Shown here in pieces: positions 41,775 to 52,096 of a DNA stretch of 64,000 bases. A program made the translations under genes and the position numbers. The stretch is from NCBI RefSeq assembly GCF_022429565.1, contig NZ_CP092487.1, positions 2,994,001 through 3,058,000 on the forward strand, in the 5' to 3' direction. Within the stretch, counting starts at the first letter, position 1; every line of letters starts with the position of its first letter. The stretch is from Lutibacter sp. A64 (GTDB lineage: Bacteria; Bacteroidota; Bacteroidia; Flavobacteriales; Flavobacteriaceae). The notes beneath the pieces are model-generated. The model saw nothing but the letters and a program-made list of their open reading frames with translations. It had not been told where the DNA came from and did no database searches.

Positions 41775-44700
41775 TTAATAATTGATATAAACCCATCCTT
41801 TAACAACTTTACTTCCGCCATTAATACTAAGTACATAAAAGTACGGAGCAGCAGGGAGTCTTCTTTCCTCTTTATTTCCAATACCATCCCAATAATTTTG
41901 ATAATTATTAGATTCGTATACAATATTTCCATAGCGGTTGTAGATTTGTATACTATTATTTGGGTAATTATGAAGTCCTTCTATAATAAACTCATCATTT
42001 ACGCCATCTCCGTTTGGTGAAAATCCTTTTGCAATTTTTAAATCGCTCTGATCACAAACATCTCCAATACCATTTTGGTCTAAATCTGCTTGATCACTAT
42101 TAGCTGTAGTTGGACAATTATCAATATTATTATCTACACCATCACCGTCTATATCAGTATCACATATATCTGCAATAGTATCATTATCTATATCGCTAGA
42201 AGTAAAGGTTACTAGTGCAATTTCTGAAGCTGTATTGCCATAATTATCTGTAACGGTTAGTGTTACAGCATGTTCTATTAGTGTTGGACAACTGAATGTT
42301 GTTTGATCTAAACTCATAGCAGCAATTCCACACGCATCAAAACTACCATTATCAATATCAGATGTAGTAATATTTGCATTTCCATTACTATCTAATTCAA
42401 CCGATATGTTTTTTGTAATTACAATTGGAGGTGTTGTATCTACAATGGTTACTACGGTTGTACAGGTAGCTTTATTACCACTAGCATCTGTAACCGTTAA
42501 TGTTACGGTGTTTTCTCCAATATTTGAACAATCAAAAGATTCTTTGTCAATATTTATTGAAGTAATACCACAGTTATCCGTGCTTCCATTATTTATTTGA
42601 CTCGCTATGATTGTTGCATTTCCTGTTTCATCTAAAGCAAGTGTAAAAGGCGCTATGCAATTTGCAACTGGTGCAACTGTTTCGCTTACAGTTACAATTG
42701 CAGTTTTAGAATTAGAGTTTCCGTGAATATCAGTTACTGTTAATGTTACCGTATTTTCTCCAGCAGAAGTACAATCAAATTCAGTTTTATTTAATGTTAT
42801 TGAAGCAATTTCACAATTATCTGAAGAACCATTATTAATATCAGCAACTACAATACTTGAAGTTCCATTTCCATTGAGTTCTACTTCTATATTTTGTGTA
42901 ATTACAGTTGGTGCTAGGGTATCTTCTACAGTTACAATTGCTGTTGTAGTTGAACTATTTCCACTAGCATCTGTAACCGTTAATGTTACGGTGTTTTCTC
43001 CAATATTAGAACAATTAAAAGTTGTTTTGTCTAGGGTTAAGTTTATAGTACCGCAATTAGCAGTTGATCCATTATCTATTTGATTTGCAGTTATGTTTGC
43101 AACACCCGATGCATTTAACTGTGCTGTTATATTTTGTGCTATTGCTGTTGGTCCAGTTTTATCAACTACTGTTACAATTGCAGTTTCTGAATTAGAATTT
43201 CCGTGAATATCAGTTACAGTTAGTGTTACCGTATTCTCTCCAGCAGAAGTACAATCAAATTCAGTTTTATCTAATGTTATTGAAGCGATTTCACAATTAT
43301 CTGAAGAACCATTATCAATATCAGCAGCTACTATACTTGACGTTCCATTTTCATCGAGTTCTACTTCAATATTTTGTGTAATTACAGTTGGCGCTAGAGT
43401 ATCTTCTACAGTTACAATTGCTGTTGCAGTTGAACTATTTCCACTAGTATCTGTAACCGTTAATGTTACGGTGTTTTCTCCAATATTAGAACAATTAAAA
43501 GTTGTTGTGTCTACTGTTAAATTCGCAGCACCGCAATTAGCTGTAGAACCATTATCTATTTGATTAGCGGTTATAATTGCAACACCAGATACATCTAACT
43601 GCGCTGTTATATTTTGAGCTACTGCTGTTGGTCCAGTTTTATCAACTACTGTTACAATTGCAGTTTCTGAATTAGAATTTCCGTGAATATCAGTTACAGT
43701 TAATGTTACCGTATTCTCTCCAGCAGAAGTACAATCAAATTCAGTTTTGTCTAATGTTATTGAGGCAATTTCACAATTATCTGAAGAACCATTATCAATA
43801 TCAGCAGTTACTATACTTGAAGTTCCATTTCCATTGAGTTCTATTTCAATATTTTGCGTAATTACAGTTGGTGCAATGTTATCTTCCACAGTTATAATTG
43901 CAGTTGCAGTAGCACTATTTCCACTAGTGTCCGTTACTGTTAGCGTTACTGTATTTTCTCCAATATTTGAACAATTGAAAGTTGTTTTATCTAGTGTTAA
44001 ACTTACAGCATTACAACTAAGATTAGATCCATTATCTACTTGGCTTGCTGTTATACTAACAACACCCGAGGCATCTAATTGTATTGTGCTATCTTTAGTT
44101 GAAGCAGTTAGTTCAGTATTAACTATAGTTGTAAGATTAATACTAGTTGTAGCTGTTCTTTCACAAGAATCTGTTGCGGTTAATATAATTTCTGTGTCTT
44201 TTTCTCCACTTATTATTGTTCCTGCAGCTGGACTTTGAGTTATAGTTGCTGTTCCACAATCTGCTGTTGAAGTTGCTAATGCCGTATAATCTGGAAGTTG
44301 ATATTGACAATTAGCATCTAATTCTTCGGTGTATGTTCTTAAATCAGTATCAATTGTTGGTTCGTTTATACTTTCAACAGTAAAGGTTTGTATACATTCT
44401 TCACTATTACCTCCTTCATCACTAATAGTATAAGTTCTGGTTATTATTAGAGGATCTCCTAAACACCCAGAGTTGTTAGATGAAATTGTTTCTACAGAAA
44501 TAGTTGCAGCTCCAACAGAATTTGTTACTATTGGTAAACTTTCATCTTCGGAAGGTAGCTCTGCTTTACAAGTTAATTGGGTATTTTCTATGTTTGAGCA
44601 ATCTACAATAAGTTCTCCACAGTTTTCACTATAACTCGCTGTTGCGTCTTTGTACCAATAGGTTCCAATATTATTTACATTAGCTACTTGTATACAGGTT

Positions 44701-47700
44701 AAATTAGGATTGCCTATTGCCTCAAACTCATATAGATTTGTATTATTTGATAAATCTAAACTTGTTAAGTTATTTTCACGAATATTTAAATTAAATAGAG
44801 CAATATTTTTACTTAAATCTATACTCGTTAAATTATTGTTTTGAATATTTAAATAAAATAAAGCCGTATTTTTAGTTAAATCTATACTTGATAAGTTATT
44901 TTCATAAACATATAAAGTAGTTAAAGCCGTATTTTTAGTTAGATCTATACTTGAAAAGCTATTTCTATCAATATTTAAATCAGTTAAAGCCGTATTATTA
45001 GTAATATTTAAACTGGCTAAATTGTTTTCACTAACGTCTAGATCAATTAAGTCAATTGCATTGGTAATGTCTATGCTAGTCAAATTATTTTCACTAGCAG
45101 CAACTTTAATTAAATTAGTATTCTTGCTAAGGTCTAAACTTGTTAAGTTATTATTATCACATTGCAACTTTGTTAAAGCAATAAAATCTTCAATCCCTGT
45201 TAGGTCTGCTATATTTTCACCCCTTACATCTAAATCAGTTAGGCCATTAATATTATTGGTTGGTACATAATCATCTAAAACATCATCGTAGCCTAGGTTT
45301 ATTAAAGCTTGTTCAAAATTATCATCTGGTACATAAGTAAGTGCAACTGTAGCACTACAATCTTCGCTATACGTTGCTATTGCATCTTTCTCCCAATAAG
45401 GTCCAATATTATTTACATTAGCTACTTGTATACAGGTTAAATTAGGATTGTCTGTGGCATCAAACTCATCTAGATTTAGATTGTTTGATATATCTAAACT
45501 TGTTAAGTTATTTTCACGAATATTTAATTCAGTTAGAGCAATATTTTTACTTACATCTATACTCGTTAAATTACTGTTATGAATATTTAAAAAATCTAAA
45601 GCCGTATTTTTAGTTAAATCTATACTTGATAAGTTATTTTCATAAACATATAAAGTAGTTAAAGCAGTATTTTTAGTTAGATCTATACTTGATAAGCTAT
45701 TTCTATCAATATTTAAATCAGTTAAAGCAGTATTATTAGTAATATTTAAACTGGCTAAATTGTTTTCACTAACGTCTAGATCAATTAAATCAATTGCATT
45801 GGTAATGTCTATGTTAGTCAAATTATTTTCACTAGCAGCAACTTTAATTAAATTAGTATTATTACTAAGGTCTAAATTTGTTAAACTATTTTCACGAATA
45901 TGTAAATCAGTTAAAGCGGTATTTTTACTAAGATCTATACTTGTTAATTTATTATTAATTATACTTAAATAATTTAAAGCGGTATTTTTACTAAGATCTA
46001 TACTTGATAATTCATTATTTCTGATAGATAAAAAAGTTAACTCCGTATTTTTACTAAGGTCTATAGATGTTAAGTTATTGTTGTAGATACTCAACTTAAT
46101 TAAACCCGTATTTTTACTAAAATCGATACTTGTTAAATTACTATCCGTACAAGTCAACTCTGTTAAAGCTGTAAAATCTTCTATTCCTGTTAAATCTGAA
46201 ATGCCTTTATTAAAGAGTAGTAATTTAGTAACTCCACTAATATTATCAGTAAGTACATAATCATCTAAAACATCATCGTAGCCTTGGTCTATTAATGCTT
46301 GTTCAAAATTATTATCTGGTACATAAGTAAGTGCAACAGTAGCACTACAATCTTCGCTATACGTTGCTGTTGCGTCTTTTTCCCAATTGGTTCCAATATT
46401 TGCAACGTTATCTACTTGTATACAGGTTAGAGATGGGATGTTTGTGGCATCAAACCCATCTAAATTTGTAATTTTACTAAGATCTATATTTGTTAAACTA
46501 TTATGATGAATAATCAAAAATTTTAAAGCAGTATTCTCACTAAGATCTAAATTTGTTAAACTATTATGATGAATATTCAACTCTGTTAAAGCAGTATTCT
46601 TACTAAGGTCTATATTTGTTAAGCTATTCTCACTAAGATCTAATAAAGTTAAATCTGTATTCTTACTAAGATCTATACTTGTTAAGCTATTCCCGTAACA
46701 AGAAAGATAAGTTAAAGCGGTGTTTTTAGTTACATCTAATGTTGATAGACCGCTGTTTTCACCTACATTTAAAGTAGTTAAGGCTGTGTTTTTTGTTACA
46801 TCTAAACTACTTAATTCATTTAGATAAAGACTTAAAAAAGTCAAGGCTGTATTATTGCTTACATCTAAACTAGTTAAGTTATTTTTATAAACAGCTAAAC
46901 TAGTCAAAGCTGTGTTATTGCTTACATCTAAACTAGTTAAGTTATTTTCAAAAACAGATAATCTAGTCAAAGCTGTGTTATTGCTTATATCTAAACTAGT
47001 TAAGTTATTCCCGTAACAAGAAAGATTAGTTAAAGCGGTATTTTTAGTTACATCTAAACTTGTTAAATCATTAAAACCTATATCTAATACAGTTAAAGCA
47101 ATAAAATCTTCAATACCTGTTAGGTCTGCAATATTTTTATTACTTACATCTAAATCCGTTATGCCACTAATATTATCAGTAAGTACATAATCATCTAAAA
47201 CATCATCGTAGCCTTGGTCTATTAATGCTTGTTCAAAATTATCATCTGGTACATAAGTAAGTGCAACAGTAGCACTACAATCTTCGCTATACGTTGCTGT
47301 TGCGTCTTTGTACCAAGAAGAACCAATATTTGAAACGTTATCTACTTGTATACAGGTTAAATTAGTATTGTCTGTGACATCAAACTTATCTAAATTTGTA
47401 TTATTTGATATATCTAAACTTGTTAAGTTATTATTAAATAGATCTAACCTAGTTAAATCTGTATTCATACTCAGGTCTACACTTGTTAAATTATTCCCAC
47501 TAACATCTAAAAAAGTTAAGGCTGTGTTTTTAGTTACATCTAGAGTTGTTAAGTTATTACTCTCAACTTCTAATTCAATTAAACTTGTATTTGCAGATAT
47601 ATCTATGCTTGTTAAACTATTAACACCTAGATTTAATTCAGTTAAATTTGTATTTGCAGAAATATTTACGCTCGTTAAATTATTAGTACCTAAACTTAAT

Positions 47701-50700
47701 TTAGTTAAAGCTGTATTATTACTTAGATCTAAACTTGTTAAACTATTAGAACTACAATATAATTCAATTAAACTTGTATTTGCAGATACATCTAAGCTGG
47801 TTAAGTTATTAGAACTACAGTTTAACTTGGTTAAAGCAACATTGTTACTTAGGCCTAAACTGGTGAGATTATTTTCATAACAAACTAAATAGTTTAAAGC
47901 TGTATTATTAGAAACATCTATGTTTGTTAGGTTGTTTCTATCAACATATAAAGTTTCTAAAGCAATAAAGTCTTCTATACCTGTTAAATCTGAGATGTTT
48001 TTATCACGAACTAATAAAGAGGTTAACCCGCTTATGTTTGCTGTTAGAACATAATCATCTAAAACATCATCGTATTCTAAATCTATTAAAGCTTGTTCAA
48101 AATTATCATCTGGTACATAAGTAAGTGCAACAGTAGCACTACAATCCTCGCTATACGTTGCTGTTGCGTCTTTGTTCCAATTGGTTCCAATATTTGCAAC
48201 ATTATCAACTTGTATACAGGTTAAGTTAGCATTGTCTATGGCATCAAACCAAATTAAATTTGTAATTGTAGATACATCTAAACTAGTTAAGCTAGTTTCA
48301 GAAATACTTAAAACAGTTAAAGCTGTGTTATTGCTTACATCTAAACTACTTAATTCATTTTTAGAAACACTTAAAGAAGTCAATGCTGTATTATTGCTTA
48401 CATCTAAACTAGTTAAGTTATTATCAGAAACAGATAAATTAATCAAAGCTGCGTTATTGCTTACATTTAAACTAGTTAAGTTATTATCAAAAACATTTAA
48501 ATCAGTCAAAGCTATGTTATTGCTTATGTCTAAACTAGTTAAGTTATTCATGTAACAAGCAAGATCATTTAAAGCCGTATTTTTAGTTACATCTAATGTT
48601 GATAGACTGTTTTCAGAACATCGTAATTCAGTTAAAGCCGTATTTTTAGTTACATTTAGAATTGTTAAGTTATTAATCTCAACATTTAAATGAATTAAAG
48701 CTGTGTTTTTAGTTACATCTAAGCTTGTTAAAACATTATTACTTATATATAATTCAGTTAAAGCAGTAAAATCTTCTATTCCTGTTAGGTCTGCTATATT
48801 TTCACCACTTACATTTAAAGTAGTTAACCCACTTATATTTGCGGTAAGAACAGCTCCATCTATAACATCATCAATCTCTAAATCTATTAAAGCTTGTTCA
48901 AAATTAGCATCTGGTATGGCAGTTGTTCCACAATCTTCGCTATACGTTGCTGTTGCATCTTTTAATGTAGACCAATTGTTGTTTGCAAAGGTTGCATTAT
49001 CTACTTTAATACAACTTAAGTTTGGATTGCTTGTAAAAGAAACATAAAAACCATTAGTATCTTGATTGAAATTTGAATTATTCCCGTTAGCAACATTCAA
49101 ACTTGTTAAATTATTAGAACTACAATATAATTCAATTAAACTTGTATTTGCAGATACATCTAAGCTAGTTAAGTTATTAGAATTACAGTTTAACTTCGTT
49201 AAAGCAACATTGTTACTTAGATCTAAACTGGTGAGACTATTTTCATAACAAACCAAATAATCTAAAGCTGTATTATTAGAAACATCTAAACTTGTTAGGT
49301 TATTTCTATCAACATATAAAGTTTCTAGAGCAATAAAGTCTTCTATACCGGTTAAGTCGGAGATATTTTTATTACGAACAAATAAAGAGGTTATTCCACT
49401 AATATTTGCGGTAAGAACAGCTCCATCTATAACATCATCAATCTCTAAATCTATTAAAGCTTGTTCAAAATTAGCATCTGGTATGGCGGTTGTAGCATTG
49501 CAATCTTCGCTATAACTTACTGTTGTATCAAACATCCAACCATAGGGAATATCATTAACATCATCAACCGAAATACAAGTTAAATTTGGGTTCGACGTTG
49601 CAGAAATTAAAGATATATTTGTGTTTCGTAGATCTAAGGTTGTTAAGTTATTTTGGAAGCAACTTAAATTAGTTAAAGCAGTATTATTAGATACATCTAA
49701 ACTTGTTAAGTTGTTCTTAAAACACTCTAATCTTGTTAGAGCAGTATTTTGAGATACATCTAAACTTGTTAAATTATTTTGAGGGATATATAAAAGCTCT
49801 AAAGCAATATTTTTAGTTACATCTAAACTTGCTAAGTTGCTAAAATTAATTGATAACTGAGTTAAAGCAGTATTTTTAGATACATCTAAACCATTTATTA
49901 AATTGTTAACGGATATATTTAGAATGTCTAAATTTGTATTTCCCTCAAGATTTAAGGCTGTTAAATCATTATAACTACAATTTAAATCAATTAAAGCACT
50001 ATTTTGAGTTACATCTAAACTTGTTAAATCATTATAACTACAATCTAATTCAGTTAGAGCTGTATTGTTACTTAGATCTAAGCTAGTTAAGTTATTATTT
50101 GAAACTGATAAACTAGTTAAAGATACAAAGTCTTCTATACCCGTTAAGTCTGAGATTTCTTTATCTTCAATACTTAAGGTAGCTATCCCACTGATATTGT
50201 CAGTTGGCACAGTTCCATCTGGACTTCCTGAATCAAAGCCTTTAGTTATTAATGCTTGTTCAAAATTAACATCTAGTATTACTGTTGTATCGCAGTTTTC
50301 GCTATAACGTGCTGTTGCATCTTTTAAACTAGACCAATTGTTATTTGCAAAGGCTGTATTATCTACTTTAATACAAGTTAAGTCTGTGGTGCCTTTGAAA
50401 TTTAAAACTGAAGTATCAAAATTTGAATTGTTTCCATTTGCTACATTTAACTGTGTTAAACCTTCATTATTAAGAAGGTATAGTTTTGTTAATACTGTAT
50501 TGCTAGAAACATCTAAACTTGTTAAATCTTCATTACTACCAGCATATAATGTTTCTAGTTGGGTGTTGTTAGACACATCTAAACTAGTTAATTTGTTATT
50601 ACCACAACTTAAATAAGTTAAAGCTGTATTTTTAGAAAGATCTATACTTGTTAAATAATTATCACTAAAACTTAAAGAGGTTAAAGCTGTATTTTTAGAT

Positions 50701-50990
50701 ATATCTAGTTCTTCTAAATAATTACGGTTAAGAATTAAAGAAGTTATATTTATAAAAGCTTCTATACCTGTTAAATCATCAATATATAGACTATTTACAT
50801 CTATCTCTCCAGTATAGTTTGAAGCCTCTGTACAAGATATTTCGTTGTTATTATCTAAATCTATAGTGTGATTGTTTAATAATGCGTTTTTAAAGTCTGC
50901 ATTGGGTATGTTTACATTGCCCGTGCATTGTGCATTTGCTTTAAAAGTAAATAGCGTTAGCGTTAATAAAAATAGTAGTTTTGTTTTCAT
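41775..50990 (-). CDS. Giant LRR/Ig-like adhesin with T9SS type B sorting domain
   Basis: A secreted 3071-residue protein (signal peptide MKTKLLFLLTLTLFTFKANA). Residues about 21-2125 are eight modules. Modules 2-8 open with (V/I)PD(A/D/N)NFEQALI...DN or AN-ISG-type sequence then DLTGIEDF. Each then holds a run of 21-residue leucine-rich repeats (LTSLDVSNNTALTxLxC) and a cap NLTCIxVDN...DATATYSEDC with a conserved Cys pair. After a linker, about 2294-2930 has eight Ig-like repeats of about 80 residues, alternating in two types. Then come an acidic thrombospondin-3-like DIDGDGVDNNIDNCP segment and a C-terminal type B domain (GFSPNGDGVNDEFIIEGL). It is likely a surface adhesin. PorP/SprF follows, and a kinase and regulator precede it. 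Confidence 0.93.
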   Translation of the reverse strand: MKTKLLFLLTLTLFTFKANAQCTGNVNIPNADFKNALLNNHTIDLDNNNEISCTEASNYTGEIDVNSLYIDDLTGIEAFINITSLILNRNYLEELDISKNTALTSLSFSDNYLTSIDLSKNTALTYLSCGNNKLTSLDVSNNTQLETLYAGSNEDLTSLDVSSNTVLTKLYLLNNEGLTQLNVANGNNSNFDTSVLNFKGTTDLTCIKVDNTAFANNNWSSLKDATARYSENCDTTVILDVNFEQALITKGFDSGSPDGTVPTDNISGIATLSIEDKEISDLTGIEDFVSLTSLSVSNNNLTSLDLSNNTALTELDCSYNDLTSLDVTQNSALIDLNCSYNDLTALNLEGNTNLDILNISVNNLINGLDVSKNTALTQLSINFSNLASLDVTKNIALELLYIPQNNLTSLDVSQNTALTRLECFKNNLTSLDVSNNTALTNLSCFQNNLTTLDLRNTNISLISATSNPNLTCISVDDVNDIPYGWMFDTTVSYSEDCNATTAIPDANFEQALIDLEIDDVIDGAVLTANISGITSLFVRNKNISDLTGIEDFIALETLYVDRNNLTSLDVSNNTALDYLVCYENSLTSLDLSNNVALTKLNCNSNNLTSLDVSANTSLIELYCSSNNLTSLNVANGNNSNFNQDTNGFYVSFTSNPNLSCIKVDNATFANNNWSTLKDATATYSEDCGTTAIPDANFEQALIDLEIDDVIDGAVLTANISGLTTLNVSGENIADLTGIEDFTALTELYISNNVLTSLDVTKNTALIHLNVEINNLTILNVTKNTALTELRCSENSLSTLDVTKNTALNDLACYMNNLTSLDISNNIALTDLNVFDNNLTSLNVSNNAALINLSVSDNNLTSLDVSNNTALTSLSVSKNELSSLDVSNNTALTVLSISETSLTSLDVSTITNLIWFDAIDNANLTCIQVDNVANIGTNWNKDATATYSEDCSATVALTYVPDDNFEQALIDLEYDDVLDDYVLTANISGLTSLLVRDKNISDLTGIEDFIALETLYVDRNNLTNIDVSNNTALNYLVCYENNLTSLGLSNNVALTKLNCSSNNLTSLDVSANTSLIELYCSSNSLTSLDLSNNTALTKLSLGTNNLTSVNISANTNLTELNLGVNSLTSIDISANTSLIELEVESNNLTTLDVTKNTALTFLDVSGNNLTSVDLSMNTDLTRLDLFNNNLTSLDISNNTNLDKFDVTDNTNLTCIQVDNVSNIGSSWYKDATATYSEDCSATVALTYVPDDNFEQALIDQGYDDVLDDYVLTDNISGITDLDVSNKNIADLTGIEDFIALTVLDIGFNDLTSLDVTKNTALTNLSCYGNNLTSLDISNNTALTRLSVFENNLTSLDVSNNTALTSLAVYKNNLTSLDVSNNTALTFLSLYLNELSSLDVTKNTALTTLNVGENSGLSTLDVTKNTALTYLSCYGNSLTSIDLSKNTDLTLLDLSENSLTNIDLSKNTALTELNIHHNSLTNLDLSENTALKFLIIHHNSLTNIDLSKITNLDGFDATNIPSLTCIQVDNVANIGTNWEKDATATYSEDCSATVALTYVPDNNFEQALIDQGYDDVLDDYVLTDNISGVTKLLLFNKGISDLTGIEDFTALTELTCTDSNLTSIDFSKNTGLIKLSIYNNNLTSIDLSKNTELTFLSIRNNELSSIDLSKNTALNYLSIINNKLTSIDLSKNTALTDLHIRENSLTNLDLSNNTNLIKVAASENNLTNIDITNAIDLIDLDVSENNLASLNITNNTALTDLNIDRNSLSSIDLTKNTALTTLYVYENNLSSIDLTKNTALDFLNIHNSNLTSIDVSKNIALTELNIRENNLTSLDISNNLNLDEFDATDNPNLTCIQVANVNNIGPYWEKDAIATYSEDCSATVALTYVPDDNFEQALINLGYDDVLDDYVPTNNINGLTDLDVRGENIADLTGIEDFIALTKLQCDNNNLTSLDLSKNTNLIKVAASENNLTSIDITNAIDLIDLDVSENNLASLNITNNTALTDLNIDRNSFSSIDLTKNTALTTLYVYENNLSSIDLTKNTALFYLNIQNNNLTSIDLSKNIALFNLNIRENNLTSLDLSNNTNLYEFEAIGNPNLTCIQVANVNNIGTYWYKDATASYSENCGELIVDCSNIENTQLTCKAELPSEDESLPIVTNSVGAATISVETISSNNSGCLGDPLIITRTYTISDEGGNSEECIQTFTVESINEPTIDTDLRTYTEELDANCQYQLPDYTALATSTADCGTATITQSPAAGTIISGEKDTEIILTATDSCERTATTSINLTTIVNTELTASTKDSTIQLDASGVVSITASQVDNGSNLSCNAVSLTLDKTTFNCSNIGENTVTLTVTDTSGNSATATAIITVEDNIAPTVITQNIEIELNGNGTSSIVTADIDNGSSDNCEIASITLDKTEFDCTSAGENTVTLTVTDIHGNSNSETAIVTVVDKTGPTAVAQNITAQLDVSGVAIITANQIDNGSTANCGAANLTVDTTTFNCSNIGENTVTLTVTDTSGNSSTATAIVTVEDTLAPTVITQNIEVELDENGTSSIVAADIDNGSSDNCEIASITLDKTEFDCTSAGENTVTLTVTDIHGNSNSETAIVTVVDKTGPTAIAQNITAQLNASGVANITANQIDNGSTANCGTINLTLDKTTFNCSNIGENTVTLTVTDASGNSSTTTAIVTVEDTLAPTVITQNIEVELNGNGTSSIVVADINNGSSDNCEIASITLNKTEFDCTSAGENTVTLTVTDIHGNSNSKTAIVTVSETVAPVANCIAPFTLALDETGNATIIASQINNGSTDNCGITSINIDKESFDCSNIGENTVTLTVTDASGNKATCTTVVTIVDTTPPIVITKNISVELDSNGNANITTSDIDNGSFDACGIAAMSLDQTTFSCPTLIEHAVTLTVTDNYGNTASEIALVTFTSSDIDNDTIADICDTDIDGDGVDNNIDNCPTTANSDQADLDQNGIGDVCDQSDLKIAKGFSPNGDGVNDEFIIEGLHNYPNNSIQIYNRYGNIVYESNNYQNYWDGIGNKEERRLPAAPYFYVLSINGGSKVVKGWVYINY
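42661..44100 (-). repeat. Three 480-bp tandem repeats encoding paired Ig-like domains
   Basis: Units 42661-43140, 43141-43620 and 43621-44100 are near-identical copies in exact 480-bp register. Each encodes two different 80-residue Ig-like domains, so duplication occurred by whole pairs rather than by single domains. Two further, more diverged domains lie on the C-terminal side. Confidence 0.8.
44620..50280 (-). repeat. Seven leucine-rich-repeat modules of roughly 550-980 bp
   Basis: The module-opening sequence for NFEQALI recurs at about 45309, 46295, 47229, 48091, 48891, 49459 and 50254. Inside each, 63-bp units encode 21-residue repeats. Modules differ in number of units, from about five to about fourteen, and neighbouring modules share stretches that look recently copied. 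Confidence 0.8.
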
Positions 50991-51226
50991 AAGTAAGTAG
51001 ATTTTTTTAACTGTTATATTCTAAATGGTAAAACATATAGGTTAATAGCAGCATAAATGTACTTGCTCACATTAGTATTAAAGATTGTTTTTAGTAAATG
51101 CAATCATTTTTTTAGTGAATGAATTTTGAGATATACGTTGTAGCAGAATTAACAACATAAATACTTACTAAAAAAGCAGTTAAAGTAACTGACTGAATAG
51201 TTTAAAATAAATAGTATGTAGAAATA
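50991..51226. other. Spacer upstream of the giant adhesin gene
   Basis: 236 bp between the response regulator and the giant gene. No TAnnTTTG match is seen on the minus strand; TATGTTTT, two bases off, lies about 50 bp from the start. There is no hairpin terminator after the regulator gene, so read-through is possible. I see no clear direct repeat for LytTR binding by eye. Confidence 0.3.
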
Positions 51227-51916
51227 CTAGGTGTTTTTTATTTTATCCATTACTATATTTTTTTGAGAATTACTTAATGGAATAGGTTCTGTTTTTAAAA
51301 AAAGTTTATTGTTCTCCACACCATCAATATGACTAATATTTACCCAATAAGAACGATGCGTTTGTATAAATAAGGTCTCGTTTAATTTTTCAGACATATA
51401 CTTTAATGTGTGTGGAACAAGGTAAGATCTGGTAGTAGTATAAATATAACAATAATTGTCAAAAGCTTTTAAGTATAATATGCTACTTTGGTTAATTTTA
51501 TAGGTACGCCCTTCTGATTTAATAATTAAAAAGCCTGCATTTTCTACCTCGTAAGTGTGCCAAGCTAATTCAATATTACTACGTAAACTATGCTCAGTAA
51601 AAGGTTTTACAACATAGCCTAAAGGTTGGGTATTTTTAACACGTTGTATAGTTTCTGGATCTGTTTGTGAGGTAAGGTATAAATAAGGAATTTGTTGCTT
51701 GTCTAGTTCCTGAGCTAAATCAACACCATCTTTACTACCATCTAATTGAATATCTACAAGAATTAAATCTGGTTGTAATATTGCAATATCTTTTAGTGCG
51801 GTTATAACATCTTCGGCATCACCTACCACATTGTAACCTTGCTTTAATAAGGCGGCTTTAATAGTAGCAGCAATTAAAGGTTCATCTTCAACAATATATA
51901 TATTTAAATATCTCAA
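51227..51916 (-). CDS. LytTR-family response regulator
   Basis: A 229-residue transcription regulator. The receiver domain (residues 1-120) starts LNIYIVEDEPLIAATIKAALL and has the phosphoacceptor Asp55 in LILVDIQLDGSKDG, the conserved Thr/Ser region YLTSQTD and the Lys in VVKPF. A LytTR DNA-binding domain follows at about 130-229 (SILYLKAFDNYCYIYTTTRSYLVPHTLKYMSEKL, FIQTHRSYWVNISHI). The start is TTG at 51916; no ATG lies upstream in frame. The histidine kinase is encoded 180 bp upstream and the giant adhesin gene downstream on the same strand. The simplest reading is a dedicated two-component system for that gene. Confidence 0.92.
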   Translation of the reverse strand: MRYLNIYIVEDEPLIAATIKAALLKQGYNVVGDAEDVITALKDIAILQPDLILVDIQLDGSKDGVDLAQELDKQQIPYLYLTSQTDPETIQRVKNTQPLGYVVKPFTEHSLRSNIELAWHTYEVENAGFLIIKSEGRTYKINQSSILYLKAFDNYCYIYTTTRSYLVPHTLKYMSEKLNETLFIQTHRSYWVNISHIDGVENNKLFLKTEPIPLSNSQKNIVMDKIKNT

Positions 51917-52096
51917 AAAGTTCTTATTAATTTTTATGAAATGTACTCTAAAAAATTATTTTTAATTTAAAAATTAAGTGAATGTAGTTGTTTTTTTAGT
52001 GAAAAAAAAAACAGCTGTTAATCTCTCTTTAGTATAAATCTCATATTTCTTTTTTTGAATAATTTACCTAATTTTTAAACTTATTATTCTAATGCC

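Noticed and set aside
42406-50616. Many plus-strand open frames of 60-190 codons opposite the giant gene
   Set aside because: They are shadows: repetitive, Leu/Lys/Ser-biased translations of the complementary LRR and Ig repeats with no promoter or start context.
44620-50990. Dense regular repeats with 63-bp period resembling a CRISPR-like array
   Set aside because: The repeats are all in one open frame on the minus strand and encode leucine-rich repeats; there are no unique spacers and no cas genes.
51961-52090. Possible terminator between kinase and regulator (AAAAAAACAGCTGTT)
   Set aside because: The palindrome is only CAGCTG-sized with no longer stem; not convincing as a terminator.
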